A stretch of DNA of 64,000 nucleotides from Micromonospora okii (GTDB lineage: Bacteria; Actinomycetota; Actinomycetes; Mycobacteriales; Micromonosporaceae). The notes below the pieces were generated by a model that saw nothing but the letters and a program-made list of their open reading frames with translations, was not told the origin of the DNA and did no database searches. Positions 24,940-34,418 of the stretch are shown piece after piece. The stretch lies in contig NZ_BBZF01000028.1 in NCBI RefSeq assembly GCF_020884795.1, positions 61,126 to 125,125 of the forward strand, given 5' to 3'. Position numbers and translations under genes: made by a program. How positions within the stretch are numbered: the first letter of the stretch is position 1; each line of letters begins with the position of its first letter.

Positions 24940-27900
24940 TGGACCGCCCGGATCTGGCCGCCTGGACGCCACTGGCCGCCCAGGTTCTCGGCGTCGCGCC
25001 CGAGCACCTGCGGAAGGCGGCGGCCACCGAGTCCTTCGTCGGCCTGGGCGGCACCTCGTTGCAGGCCATCGCGCTGGTCGCGCTCGGCCAGCGGGAGTTG
25101 CGGGCGCACGTGGAGGCGGGCCGGCTGCTCTCCGCGCTGCCGCTGGCGCAGGTGCTCGCCGACGCGGTCGGGTACGTCGACACCGCTCCCCCGGTGCTCG
25201 CGCGGCAGCCCGCCGAACGGGACCTGCTGCCCGGCCAGCGGTCCATGCTCGCCGCGCACCTGCTCGACCGGGACGCGCCCTACCACCTGATGTTCACCCT
25301 GGAGGCGGACGGTCCGCTGGACCCGGCCCGCGTCCGCCGGGTGCTGGGGGAGCTGGCCGCCCGGCACGAGGCGCTGCGCACCCGCTTCGTCCACGAGCCC
25401 CGGCAGGCCCGGATCGTGCTGCCCGCGCCGTACCAGCCGCGGCTGCTGCACCAGGCGCTGCCCGGCGACGACGCGGTCCGCACCGTGCACGACCTGTACG
25501 GCACCGCGGCGGCGCGGCTGCTGCGCCCCTTCGAGGAGCCACCGGTCGTGTTCGTGCTGACCCGGGCCGGGGACCGGGATCTGCTGACCCTGCTGGTGCA
25601 CCACGTGATCAGCGACGGCTGGAGCATCGGGCTGCTCTGGCGTGAGTTCACCGAGCGCTACGCCGCCGACGCGGCGGGCGCCGCAGCGGCCGGGGACGAC
25701 GTGGCGGGCGCCGCAGCGGCCGGGGACGACGCGGCGGGCGCCGCAGCGCCCGGGGACGACGCGGCGGCGGCTCCCGGGTCCGCGCCCTCCCCCGACTGGG
25801 TCGGCAGCCGGCTGGCCGCGCGGGAGGCGGCCGGGGAGGTGGACGCCGCGCTGGCCCGGATCCGGACCCGGCTGGCGGGCGCGCCGGGCACGGTGGCGCT
25901 CGCCACCGACCTGCCCCCGCTGGCCGAGGCCGACGGGCGGGGCGCCCGCCTGCACTTCCACCTCGACCCGGCGACGGCCGGCGCGGTGACCGACCTGGCC
26001 CGCCGGTGCGGGGTGACCGTGACGTCGGTGGTCATGGCGGGCTGGGCGCTGGCCGCGTCCCGCCACGCCGGGCTGGACGACCTGGTCCTCGGGGTGCCCG
26101 CAGCGGGCCGCTTCGAGGCGGGCATGGCGGAGATCGTGGGCCTGTGCACCCGGGTCGTCCCGGTGCGCTGCGCGAGCCGCGACGAGCTGACCGTACGGGA
26201 GCACGTCCGGGTCCTCGCCGGGGCGGTGGGCGAGGCCGCCGCCGACGCCGACGTGCCGTTCGAGCGGGTCGTCGCGGCGCTCGACGTCCCCACCGACCCG
26301 GCGCGCAACCCGCTGGCGCAGTTCGGCTTCGCCGCCCACCACGAGCTGGTCCCCGACGAGCTGACCGGGGGTGGCCGGCGCTGGCGGCTGCACGAGGGGC
26401 ACTGCCACGGCGCGGTCTTCGACGCCCTGCTCTACCTCCAGTCCTGGTCGGCGCGCCCACGGCTGGCCCTGGAGTACGCGACGTCGGTGCTCACCGCCGC
26501 CGAGGCCGGTGAGCTGGTCGAGTCGTTCCGGGCGGCGCTGGCCGCGCTCGCCGCCGACCCGGACGCGCCCCTGGGTGCGATCAGCACGCTCTCGCCGGCC
26601 CAGCGGGACCGGCTGCGCGCGCTGGGCGCCGGTGGTCCGCACCACACCACCGACGACGTGTGGCACCGGCTCGCCCGCCACGCCCGCGACGCGGGCGAGC
26701 GGATCGCGCTGGTCGACCCGCAGGCCGGGCTCACCCTCACCTACCGCGAACTGCACGACCGCGCCGTCGCCCAGGCGAGCCTGCTGCACACCCACGGAGT
26801 GCGGGCCGGCGACGGGGTGCTGCTGGAGCTGCCGCGCTCGGCGGCGGAGGCGGTGGCGGTGCTGGGCGTGCTGCGGCTCGGCGCGTACTACGTGGCGGTC
26901 GACCGGGACGCCACCGACGAGTGGCGGGCGCACCTGGCCGAGGCGGTCGCACCCCGCGCCCGGCTCGGCGTGGACGCACCCGGACCGCACTGGGCCGGCG
27001 TGGCGGACTGCCCGCTGGTCGACCTTCACGACCCGGCCCCGGTCTCCGACGCCGGCCCCGAGGCGGCACCGGCCGGGCCGGACCGGACCGCGTACACCTC
27101 GTTCACCTCCGGCTCGACCGGCGTGCCGAAGGGGGTGGTCGTCCCGCACCGGGCGGTGCTGCGCCTCGCCGACGACCCGGGGCTCTTCGTCGACCGGCCG
27201 GGCATGCGGATGCTGCGCCTGTCCCCGCTGGCGTTCGACGCGTCCACCCTGGAGCTGCTGGTACCGCTGGCCAACGGGGACACCGTGGTGGTCTTCCCGG
27301 CCGGGGAGCCGACGCCCAGCGGGCTGACCGGGTTCCTGCGCGCCGAGGCCGTCAGCCACGCCTGGCTCACCTCGGGCGTCTTCCACCTGGTCGCGGATCA
27401 CCGGCCGGATGCCTTCGCCGGGCTGCGGCAGCTCTTCACCGGGGGCGGCGTGGTCTCCCCGGCGCACGTGCGCCGGGTGCTGGCCGCCTGCCCGGGGCTG
27501 CGGCTCACCAACGGCTACGGCCCGACCGAGAACACCACGTTCACCACCACGTACTCGGTCGACCACGCCGATGCCACCCCGGATCCGCTGCCGATCGGCG
27601 GGCCGGTGCGCGGCACCGACCTGTACGTCGTGGGTCCGGGCGGACGCCTCGTCCCGCCCGGGGCGGTCGGCGAGCTGTGGGCGGCGGGGACCGGGCTCGC
27701 CGACGGCTACCTCGACGACCCGGCCCGTACGGACGCCTCGTTCGTCCGCTCCGAGGAGCTGGGGACGCGCCTGTACCGCACCGGTGACCTGGTGCGCTGG
27801 GGGGCGGACGGGCAGCTGCGGTTCCTCGGCCGCAACGACCGCCAGGTGAAGATCGCCGGCCACCGGGTCGAGTTGGTCGACATCGAGCGCCGGCTGCGCG

Positions 27901-28445
27901 CCCGGCCCGGCGTACGCGACGCGGTGGTCTTCACCGTCGGCGACCCGGCGACCGGGGTGCGCCTGTGCGCCGCTCTGAAGCCCGACGCGGACGGCGTCGA
28001 GGTGGCCGACGTGCGCCGGGCGGTGGAGCCGGAGCTGGCCCCGTACGCGCGCCCGCAGCAGTGGCACACCGTGGCCGAGTTCCCGCTGGACCGCAACGGC
28101 AAGGTCGACCTGCGCGCGCTGGCCGCCCTGGTCGCCGCCGCGCCCCCCACCGCAGCCGTGGCGTCGTCCTCGGCATCGGCGTCGTCCTCGGCGTCGCTGG
28201 CCGAGTTCGAGGAGCTGGTCACGGGGGCGTGGGTGGAGGCGCTGGGCACCGACGACTTCGACCTCGACGAGGCCTTCTTCGACGTCGGCGGGGAGTCCCT
28301 GCGGCTGGCCGTGGTCCGCCGGCTGCTCCAGGAGCGGCTCTCCGGCCGGAGCGTCCCGCTGACCGACCTCTACCGCTTTCCGACCGTCCAGACGCTGGCC
28401 CGGCATCTGCACGCACAGACCGAAGGAGCAGGCGCACCCTCATGA
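24939..28445 (+). CDS. Non-ribosomal peptide synthetase, T-C-A-T
   Basis: A 1168-residue protein. It opens with a carrier-like domain (about 5-85, Gly-Gly-Thr-Ser-Leu with the Ser kept). The condensation domain (about 95-520) has His-His-Val-Ile-Ser-Asp-Gly-Trp near 221 and carries a threefold 10-residue repeat just after it. The adenylation domain (about 585-1060) has Thr-Ser-Gly-Ser-Thr-Gly near 723, Gly-Tyr-Gly-Pro-Thr-Glu-Asn, and Asn-Gly-Lys near 1053. The last carrier (about 1090-1155) has Val-Gly-Gly-Glu-Ser. My code reading is DALWFGGTFK, close to the valine code DAFWIGGTFK, so an aliphatic residue is likely. A Ser/Ala-rich linker precedes the last T domain. It is coupled at both ends by overlapping start/stop codons. 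Confidence 0.9.
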   Translation: MDRPDLAAWTPLAAQVLGVAPEHLRKAAATESFVGLGGTSLQAIALVALGQRELRAHVEAGRLLSALPLAQVLADAVGYVDTAPPVLARQPAERDLLPGQRSMLAAHLLDRDAPYHLMFTLEADGPLDPARVRRVLGELAARHEALRTRFVHEPRQARIVLPAPYQPRLLHQALPGDDAVRTVHDLYGTAAARLLRPFEEPPVVFVLTRAGDRDLLTLLVHHVISDGWSIGLLWREFTERYAADAAGAAAAGDDVAGAAAAGDDAAGAAAPGDDAAAAPGSAPSPDWVGSRLAAREAAGEVDAALARIRTRLAGAPGTVALATDLPPLAEADGRGARLHFHLDPATAGAVTDLARRCGVTVTSVVMAGWALAASRHAGLDDLVLGVPAAGRFEAGMAEIVGLCTRVVPVRCASRDELTVREHVRVLAGAVGEAAADADVPFERVVAALDVPTDPARNPLAQFGFAAHHELVPDELTGGGRRWRLHEGHCHGAVFDALLYLQSWSARPRLALEYATSVLTAAEAGELVESFRAALAALAADPDAPLGAISTLSPAQRDRLRALGAGGPHHTTDDVWHRLARHARDAGERIALVDPQAGLTLTYRELHDRAVAQASLLHTHGVRAGDGVLLELPRSAAEAVAVLGVLRLGAYYVAVDRDATDEWRAHLAEAVAPRARLGVDAPGPHWAGVADCPLVDLHDPAPVSDAGPEAAPAGPDRTAYTSFTSGSTGVPKGVVVPHRAVLRLADDPGLFVDRPGMRMLRLSPLAFDASTLELLVPLANGDTVVVFPAGEPTPSGLTGFLRAEAVSHAWLTSGVFHLVADHRPDAFAGLRQLFTGGGVVSPAHVRRVLAACPGLRLTNGYGPTENTTFTTTYSVDHADATPDPLPIGGPVRGTDLYVVGPGGRLVPPGAVGELWAAGTGLADGYLDDPARTDASFVRSEELGTRLYRTGDLVRWGADGQLRFLGRNDRQVKIAGHRVELVDIERRLRARPGVRDAVVFTVGDPATGVRLCAALKPDADGVEVADVRRAVEPELAPYARPQQWHTVAEFPLDRNGKVDLRALAALVAAAPPTAAVASSSASASSSASLAEFEELVTGAWVEALGTDDFDLDEAFFDVGGESLRLAVVRRLLQERLSGRSVPLTDLYRFPTVQTLARHLHAQTEGAGAPS
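25672..25765 (+). repeat. In-frame 30-base tandem repeat, three copies
   Basis: Three near-identical 30-base units encode Ala-Gly-Ala-Ala-Ala-Ala-Gly-Asp-Asp-(Val/Ala), the third with one Pro change. They sit inside the condensation domain of the T-C-A-T synthetase, soon after its HHxxxDG motif, and lengthen a surface loop. Near identity of the units points to recent slippage or unequal exchange. Confidence 0.85.
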
Positions 28446-31336
28446 ACGGCGACATCGCGATCGTAGGCATGGCGGGCCGGTTCCCCGGCGCCGCCGACGT
28501 CTGGCAGTACTGGTCCAACCTGGCCGCCGGAAAGATCACCATCAGCTCGCTGACCCGCAACGAACTGCTGGCCGCCGGGGTGCCCGCCGACCGGCTGGAC
28601 GACCCCGCGTACGTGCCGGCGCGCGGGATGCTGGCCGACCCGGAGCTCTTCGACGCCGCCTTCTTCGGCATCACCCCCCGGGAGGCGGAGACCACCGACC
28701 CGCAGCACCGGCTGCTGATGCAGACCGCCTGGGCCGCGCTCGAGTCGGCCGGGCTCGCCACCGACGCGCCCTTCGGCCGGGTCGGCGTCTTCGCCGGCGC
28801 GGGCTTCAACTACTACGCGCTCAACCACGTCTTCGCGCAGCCCGGCCTGGTCGACGCGCAGGGGCTGCTGTCGGTGGTGCTCGGCAACGAGAAGGACCAC
28901 CTGGCCGCGAAGATCGCCTACCGGCTGGGCCTGGGCGGGCCCGCCGTCACCGTGCAGACCGCCTGCTCGACCTCGCTCGTGGCGGTGCACCTGGCCGCGC
29001 AGAGCCTGCGCGCCGGGGACTCGGACGTCGCGCTGGCCGGCGGGGCCTGCGTGGCCGTGCCGCAGCACTCCGGCTACCTGTACGAGACCAAGGGCATCAT
29101 GTCGGCCGACGGCACCTGTCGCCCGTTCGACGCCACCGCGGACGGGACCGTGCCCGGCAACGGCGTCGCCCTGGTGGTGCTCAAGCGCGTCGAGGACGCC
29201 CGCCGCGACGGCGACACCGTGTACGCGGTGATCAAGGGCTCGGCGGTGAACAACGACGGCAGCCTGAAGGTCGGCTACACCGCCCCCGGGGTCGCCGGCC
29301 AGATCGACGTGCTGACCCGCGCGTACGCCGCCGCCGGGGTGGCGCCCGCCTCCGTCGGCTACCTGGAGGCGCACGGCACCGCCACCGAGGTCGGCGACGC
29401 CATCGAGCTGTCCGCGCTGACCGAGGTCTTCACCCGGGGCACGCGGCCCTGCTCGCTCGGCTCGGTCAAGGCCAACGTCGGCCACCTCGACGCGGCGGCC
29501 GGGGTCGCCGGGCTCATCAAGGCCGCGCTGGCGCTGCACTTCCGCCAGATCCCGCCGCTGGCCGGTCTGAAGGAGGCCCGGCCCGAGCTGCTCGACGGCT
29601 CCACCCCGTTCACGGTGGACGCCGTGGCCCGGTCCTGGGAGACCGACGGTACGCCGCGCCGGGCCGGGGTCAGCGCGTTCGGCCTCGGCGGCACCAACGT
29701 CCACGTGGTGCTGGAGGAGGGGGACGGGCAGGCCGTGCCGGTCTCGACCGCCCCGCCCGAGGAGCGCACCGAGTTGGTGGTGCTCTCCGGGCGTACCCCG
29801 GAGGCGGTCCGGGACGCCGCCGAGCAGCTCGGCGAGCACCTGCGGCAGCGCCCCGACCTGCCGCTGGCCGACGTCGCCCGCACCCTGCAGTCGTACCGCC
29901 GGCACTTCCCGCACCGGCTCGCGGTGGCCGCCCGGGACCTCGCCGAGACGGTGACCCGGCTGCGCCGCGCCCCGGCCCGGGCGGCGGCCCGCCGGCCCAG
30001 CGTGGTCCTCCTCTTCCCCGGCCAGGGCGCCGAGTTCCCCGCCATGTCCCGGGGCCTCTACGACCGCTACCCCTCGTTCCGGGCCGACCTCGACCAGGGG
30101 GCGCGGCTGCTCACCCCGATCCTCGGGCTGGACCCGCGGGAGGTGCTGGTCGACGAGGACCCGCAGGACGTGGTGCACCGCACCGACGTGGCCCAGCCCG
30201 TGCTGGCGCTGCACGAGCTGGCCCTCGGCCGGCTGCTGCTCTCCTGGGGGGTACGCCCGGCCGCGCTGGTCGGCCACTCCGTCGGCGAGTTCACCGCCGC
30301 CGCGCTGGCCGGGGAGCTGGCCGGTGACGACATGCTGCGCCTGGTGGCGACCCGGGGCCGGCTCATGCAGGACGCACCCGAGGGCGGCATGCTGGTCGTC
30401 CTCGCCTCCCAGCCCGCCCTCACCCCCCACCTGGCCGGCCTGGACGAGCTCGACGTGGCCGCGCGCAACGCCCCCGACCTGACCGTGGTGGCCGGGCCGG
30501 TGGCGCAGCTCGACGCGCTCCGGGACCGGCTGACCGGGGCGGGCGTGCACTGGCGGGCGCTGCCCGCCCGGCGGGCCTTCCACAGCCGGATGATGGCCGA
30601 CGCGGCCCGGCAGTTCGGCGCGGAGGCGGACCGGGTGGACCACCGTCCCCGCACCGTTCCGGTGATCAGCACGGTGGACGGTGCGCTGCTCGGCAAGGGG
30701 CTGTCCCGCCCGGGGGGCTACTGGGCGACCCAGCTACGCAGCCCGGTCGGCTACCACGACGCGCTGCTGACCGCGCTCGGCCTGCCCGACCCGGTCCTGG
30801 TCGAGGTGGGGCCGGGAAGCGCGCTGACCGGCGCCGCCCGGCAGGCCCCGCAGGGCCGGCCGGTGCCCGGGTACGCCCTGCAGCCACGGGCGACGGCCCG
30901 CCCGGACGCCGGCGACGTGCTGGCCGGGGTCGGTGCGCTCTGGACGGCCGGGGTGGGCGTGGACTGGCCGGCGCTGCGCGGCGGCACCGGCAGTCGACGG
31001 GTCGCGCTGCCCGGCTACCCGTTCGCCCCCACCCGGCACTGGCTCGACGTCGCACCGCCGGTCCCGGACGACCCGGCACCCCCGGTCCCGGACGATCCGA
31101 CACCGCCGGCCGGCGGCGGGGACGGCCTGGTGGGGGAGATCGTGGCGCTCTGGACCGCCCTGATCGGCGCCCCGGAGATCGGCCCGGACACGAACTTCTT
31201 CGCGGTCGGCGGCGATTCGCTGCTCCTCATCCGCATGATCAGCCAGGTGCAGCGCCGCTACGGCGTGCGGGTGCCGATGGACGACCTCGCCGCGGACCCC
31301 ACGCCGCGCGTGCTGGCCGGGCTGGTGACCGCGTGA
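28442..31336 (+). CDS. Type I polyketide synthase module KS-AT-ACP
   Basis: A 964-residue module without reductive domains. The ketosynthase (about 3-425) has Thr-Ala-Cys-Ser-Thr-Ser near 177, Glu-Ala-His-Gly-Thr and Val-Gly-His-Leu. The acyltransferase (about 520-820) has Gly-His-Ser-Val-Gly near 610 and Arg-Ala-Phe-His-Ser near 713; the Ala-Phe-His form indicates malonyl-CoA. The ACP (about 895-960) has Val-Gly-Gly-Asp-Ser near 923. With no KR, the added unit would keep its beta-keto group unless reduced in trans. Two 24-base tandem units (Val-Pro-Asp-Asp-Pro) occur in the AT-ACP linker. It overlaps both neighbours by four bases. Confidence 0.92.
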   Translation: MNGDIAIVGMAGRFPGAADVWQYWSNLAAGKITISSLTRNELLAAGVPADRLDDPAYVPARGMLADPELFDAAFFGITPREAETTDPQHRLLMQTAWAALESAGLATDAPFGRVGVFAGAGFNYYALNHVFAQPGLVDAQGLLSVVLGNEKDHLAAKIAYRLGLGGPAVTVQTACSTSLVAVHLAAQSLRAGDSDVALAGGACVAVPQHSGYLYETKGIMSADGTCRPFDATADGTVPGNGVALVVLKRVEDARRDGDTVYAVIKGSAVNNDGSLKVGYTAPGVAGQIDVLTRAYAAAGVAPASVGYLEAHGTATEVGDAIELSALTEVFTRGTRPCSLGSVKANVGHLDAAAGVAGLIKAALALHFRQIPPLAGLKEARPELLDGSTPFTVDAVARSWETDGTPRRAGVSAFGLGGTNVHVVLEEGDGQAVPVSTAPPEERTELVVLSGRTPEAVRDAAEQLGEHLRQRPDLPLADVARTLQSYRRHFPHRLAVAARDLAETVTRLRRAPARAAARRPSVVLLFPGQGAEFPAMSRGLYDRYPSFRADLDQGARLLTPILGLDPREVLVDEDPQDVVHRTDVAQPVLALHELALGRLLLSWGVRPAALVGHSVGEFTAAALAGELAGDDMLRLVATRGRLMQDAPEGGMLVVLASQPALTPHLAGLDELDVAARNAPDLTVVAGPVAQLDALRDRLTGAGVHWRALPARRAFHSRMMADAARQFGAEADRVDHRPRTVPVISTVDGALLGKGLSRPGGYWATQLRSPVGYHDALLTALGLPDPVLVEVGPGSALTGAARQAPQGRPVPGYALQPRATARPDAGDVLAGVGALWTAGVGVDWPALRGGTGSRRVALPGYPFAPTRHWLDVAPPVPDDPAPPVPDDPTPPAGGGDGLVGEIVALWTALIGAPEIGPDTNFFAVGGDSLLLIRMISQVQRRYGVRVPMDDLAADPTPRVLAGLVTA

Positions 31337-33372
31337 CCGGCCGCCACGAGGACCTGGACCTCGCCGCTGCGGTGGCGGCCGTGCTCTGCCACCGGCTCGG
31401 CGGCGCGACCGAGGTCGCGGTGCGCGGCCCGCGCGGCGAGCTGCGGCTGCGCGTGGGCCCGGAGCACACCCTCGACCAGGTACGCGCGCAGGCGCGCAGC
31501 GTGTCCCCGGAGGCGGCGCCGGACGTGCTGCTGCCCGCAGCGGAACCGGACGTGCTGTTGCCCGCACCGGCCACCACCGCCGCCACTGCCGGCGGCGCCG
31601 CGGCCACCCTGGGCACCCTGCCGGTGCGCTTCCTGCGCCACCAAGGCGACGCGCGGTGGCTGCCGGAGCGCCTGCACACCCTGCACGCCTGGCTCACCGC
31701 CCACCCGGACCGGCCGGTACGGGAGGCGACGCTGGTCGGCCCCGAGGAGCGCCGCACCCTGCTCGGCTTCAACCCCGCGCCGACGCCCGCCCCGCGCACC
31801 CCGGTGCACGAGCTGATCTGCCGGCAGGCGGAACGCACCCCGGACACCGTCGCGCTGCGCGGCGACGGCCGCCACCTCAGCTACCGCGAGTTCCTGGACG
31901 AGGCAGCGGCGCTGGCCGGGCGGCTGCGCGCGGACGGGGTGGGTCCGGGGTCGGTGGTCGGGCTCTGCGCCGAGCGCAGCCCCGAACTGGTGGTCGCGGT
32001 GCTCGGCGTGCTGCTGGCCGGTGCGGCGTACCTGCCGGTCGACCCGTCGCACCCGCGCCCCCGGCTGGACCTCATGCTCGGCACCGCCGGGGCGGCCCTG
32101 GTGCTGGCCGACCCGGCGGGGCAGGCCGCGCTCGGTGCCGCGCCGACCGTGCCCGTCCGCCCGCTGGACGGCGGCGACCGGGCCGCCACGCCGGTCGACT
32201 GGCGCGGCTACCGGGCGCCGGAGGAGGTGGTCCACGGCCTCTCGTACGTGATCTTCACCTCCGGGTCGACCGGCGCGCCCAAGGGCGTGCAGATGACGCA
32301 CCTGTCGCTGGCCAACCGCCTGGTCTGGATGCAGGACAGCTACCGGATCGGCCCGGGTGACGTGGTGTTGCAGAAGACGCCGTACACCTTCGACGTCTCG
32401 GTGTGGGAGCTGCTCTGGCCCTTCCTCACCGGCGCCACCCTCGTGACGGCGCAGCCGCAGGCGCACCGCGACCCGCAGGAGATGGTCGAGGTGATCGCCC
32501 GCGAGTCGGTGACCACCGTCCACTTCGTGCCCTCCATGCTCGCCCTCTTCGTCGAGGAGGCCGGGCTGGACCGCTGCGCCGACCTACGCCGGGTGATCTG
32601 CAGCGGGGAGGCGCTGCCGCCGAAGCTGGTCAACAAGCTCACCGCCGTGCTGCCCCGGGTGCGGGTGCACAATCTGTACGGCCCCACCGAGGCGGCCATC
32701 GACGTCACCGCCTGGCCGTGCCGCCGGCCCGAACCGGCGGACACCGTGCCGATCGGCCGGCCGATCAGCAACGTCGTCGCGTACGTGCTCGACGACCGGG
32801 GCGATCTCGCTCCGCTGGGCCAGGTCGGGGAGCTGGTGGTCGGCGGGGACTGCCTCGCTCGCGGCTATGCCGGCCGGCCCGACCTGACCGCCGAGCGGTT
32901 CGTCGAGGTGACGGTCGCCGGCCGGCCGCAGCGGGTGTACCGGACCGGGGACCTGGTCTGGTGGTCGCCGGAGGGCCACCTCAACTACGTCGGCCGGGTC
33001 GACACCCAGGTCAAGATCCGCGGGCAGCGGGTGGAGCTTGGTGAGATCGAGTCGAGCCTCAACCGGCACCCGTTCGTGGCCAACAGCGTCGTGCTGCTCC
33101 GCGAGGACCTGGGCACCGCGCCGACCCTGGTGGCGTACCTGGTCGCCGAGCGCGACGCCGACCCGGCCCGCCTGACCGAGCCGGCGCTGCGCGCCTTCCT
33201 CGCCGAGGCGTTGCCCGACCACATGGTGCCGGTACGCTACGTCCTCCTGCCCGAGCTGCCCGCCACCGCCAACGGCAAGATCGACCGGCGGGCGCTGCCC
33301 CCTCCGCCGGCCCGGGTCCGCCGCCGCTCCGGCGTCGGTGCGGGCCGCCTCGATCACGCCGCTCTGTCGTGA
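31333..33372 (+). CDS. NRPS adenylation protein, serine-type, with vestigial N-terminal region
   Basis: A 679-residue protein. Residues about 155-660 form a full adenylation domain with Thr-Ser-Gly-Ser-Thr-Gly near 309, Leu-Tyr-Gly-Pro-Thr-Glu and Asn-Gly-Lys near 648. My code reading is DVWHISLIDK, one conservative change from the serine code DVWHLSLIDK. The first 150 residues are short, repetitive (a 24-base unit encoding Pro-Asp-Val-Leu-Leu-Pro-Ala is doubled) and resemble only the end of a condensation domain. No carrier or thioesterase follows; a basic tail ends the protein. It closes the operon, and a hairpin lies 46 bases downstream. Confidence 0.9.
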   Translation: MTGRHEDLDLAAAVAAVLCHRLGGATEVAVRGPRGELRLRVGPEHTLDQVRAQARSVSPEAAPDVLLPAAEPDVLLPAPATTAATAGGAAATLGTLPVRFLRHQGDARWLPERLHTLHAWLTAHPDRPVREATLVGPEERRTLLGFNPAPTPAPRTPVHELICRQAERTPDTVALRGDGRHLSYREFLDEAAALAGRLRADGVGPGSVVGLCAERSPELVVAVLGVLLAGAAYLPVDPSHPRPRLDLMLGTAGAALVLADPAGQAALGAAPTVPVRPLDGGDRAATPVDWRGYRAPEEVVHGLSYVIFTSGSTGAPKGVQMTHLSLANRLVWMQDSYRIGPGDVVLQKTPYTFDVSVWELLWPFLTGATLVTAQPQAHRDPQEMVEVIARESVTTVHFVPSMLALFVEEAGLDRCADLRRVICSGEALPPKLVNKLTAVLPRVRVHNLYGPTEAAIDVTAWPCRRPEPADTVPIGRPISNVVAYVLDDRGDLAPLGQVGELVVGGDCLARGYAGRPDLTAERFVEVTVAGRPQRVYRTGDLVWWSPEGHLNYVGRVDTQVKIRGQRVELGEIESSLNRHPFVANSVVLLREDLGTAPTLVAYLVAERDADPARLTEPALRAFLAEALPDHMVPVRYVLLPELPATANGKIDRRALPPPPARVRRRSGVGAGRLDHAALS

Positions 33373-33417
33373 TCGTCACGGCGGGCGAGTATCAGACCGA
33401 ATAGCACAGCCGTGGAG

Positions 33418-33446
33418 CGTCCAGGTGACCTACGGTGACCTGGACG
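33418..33446 (+). terminator. Hairpin after the megasynthase operon
   Basis: A 13-bp stem with one mismatch and a 3-base loop begins 46 bases after the last NRPS stop. No T-run follows, so it is a likely but not certain terminator. The next gene is convergent, and the element could serve both directions. Confidence 0.55.
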
Positions 33447-33569
33447 CAGGGCAGCCCGCATGGCGTACCTGCGATTCGCGCGACCCCGCGACGGCGCAAG
33501 CGACGCACTCCTACGCCACCGAACCCGCACGGCTTCGCATCGGTGGCATCCGGAGAGGCAAGCGAGCCG

Positions 33570-34418
33570 TCACGCGTCCACCCTCGGGGAGGTCGACTTC
33601 TCGGGATGCGGGCGGTTCCGGGTCGCACCGGTGCGGGCGTGCGTCGCGTAGAGGGCGAGCCCCACGAAGACCAGGCCGCCGACCAGGTTGCCGACAACTG
33701 TGGGAATCTCGTTCCACACCAGGTAGTCGGCGATGGAGAAGTCGCCGCCGAGCATCAGGCCGGCTGGGAACAGGAACATGTTCACCACCGAGTGCTCGAA
33801 CCCCATGTAGAAGAAGACCAGGATTGGCATCCACATGCCGATCACCTTTCCCGACACCGACGTCGAGATCATCGCGGCGACGACGCCGGTGGAGACCATC
33901 CAGTTGCACAGGACACCGCGGATGAAGAGGGTCAGCATCCCGGCGGCACCGTGGTCGGCGTACCCGACCGTCCGCGACGCGCCGATCGCGCCGAGCCGCT
34001 GGCCGACCTCGTTCGGGTCCACGCTGAAGGCGAAGGTCAGGATCACGGCCATCATGAGCGCAACGGTGAGCGCGCCGGCGAAGTTGCCCACGAAAACCAG
34101 GCCCCAGTTGCGCAGGACCGAACGCAGTCTGACGCCCGGCCGCCTGTCGATCAGGGCGAGGGGAACAAGGGTGAACACACCGGTCAGGAGGTCGAACCCG
34201 AGCAGGTACAGCAGGCAGAACCCGACGGGGAAGAGAAGGGCTCCGACGAGGGGTTGACCCGTCTCCACGGTAATGGTGACCGCGAACGCCGCAGCGAGCG
34301 CGAGGATGGCGCCGGCCATGTAAGCACGGATCAATGTGTCCCGGGTGGACATGAAGACTTTTGTCTCGCCCGCGTCGATCATTTTCGCAACGAGCTCTGT
34401 TGGGGCCACGTAGGACAT
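33570..34418 (-). CDS. Formate/nitrite transporter (FNT) family channel
   Basis: A complete 282-residue FNT protein with six hydrophobic segments and a basic tail. Characteristic features are the N-terminal Lys-Met-Ile-Asp-Ala-Gly segment, an Asn-Trp-Met-Val motif in the third or fourth helix, His-Ser-Val-Val-Asn-Met-Phe in helix 5, and Gly-Asn-Leu-Val-Gly-Gly at the last helix. These proteins pass formate, nitrite or related anions across the cytoplasmic membrane. Ninety-seven bases of this gene also occur at 15203-15299. The gene stands alone, divergent from the stress-type operon at 35239. Confidence 0.92.
   Translation of the reverse strand: MSYVAPTELVAKMIDAGETKVFMSTRDTLIRAYMAGAILALAAAFAVTITVETGQPLVGALLFPVGFCLLYLLGFDLLTGVFTLVPLALIDRRPGVRLRSVLRNWGLVFVGNFAGALTVALMMAVILTFAFSVDPNEVGQRLGAIGASRTVGYADHGAAGMLTLFIRGVLCNWMVSTGVVAAMISTSVSGKVIGMWMPILVFFYMGFEHSVVNMFLFPAGLMLGGDFSIADYLVWNEIPTVVGNLVGGLVFVGLALYATHARTGATRNRPHPEKSTSPRVDA

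Noticed and set aside
31333..31780. Functional condensation domain at the start of the serine A protein
   Set aside because: Far too short, no HHxxxDG motif and partly made of tandem repeats.
19159..33372. Long minus-strand open frames across the NRPS-PKS genes (some above 1000 codons)
   Set aside because: They lie opposite proven domains, contain no motifs and result from high GC in the third codon position.
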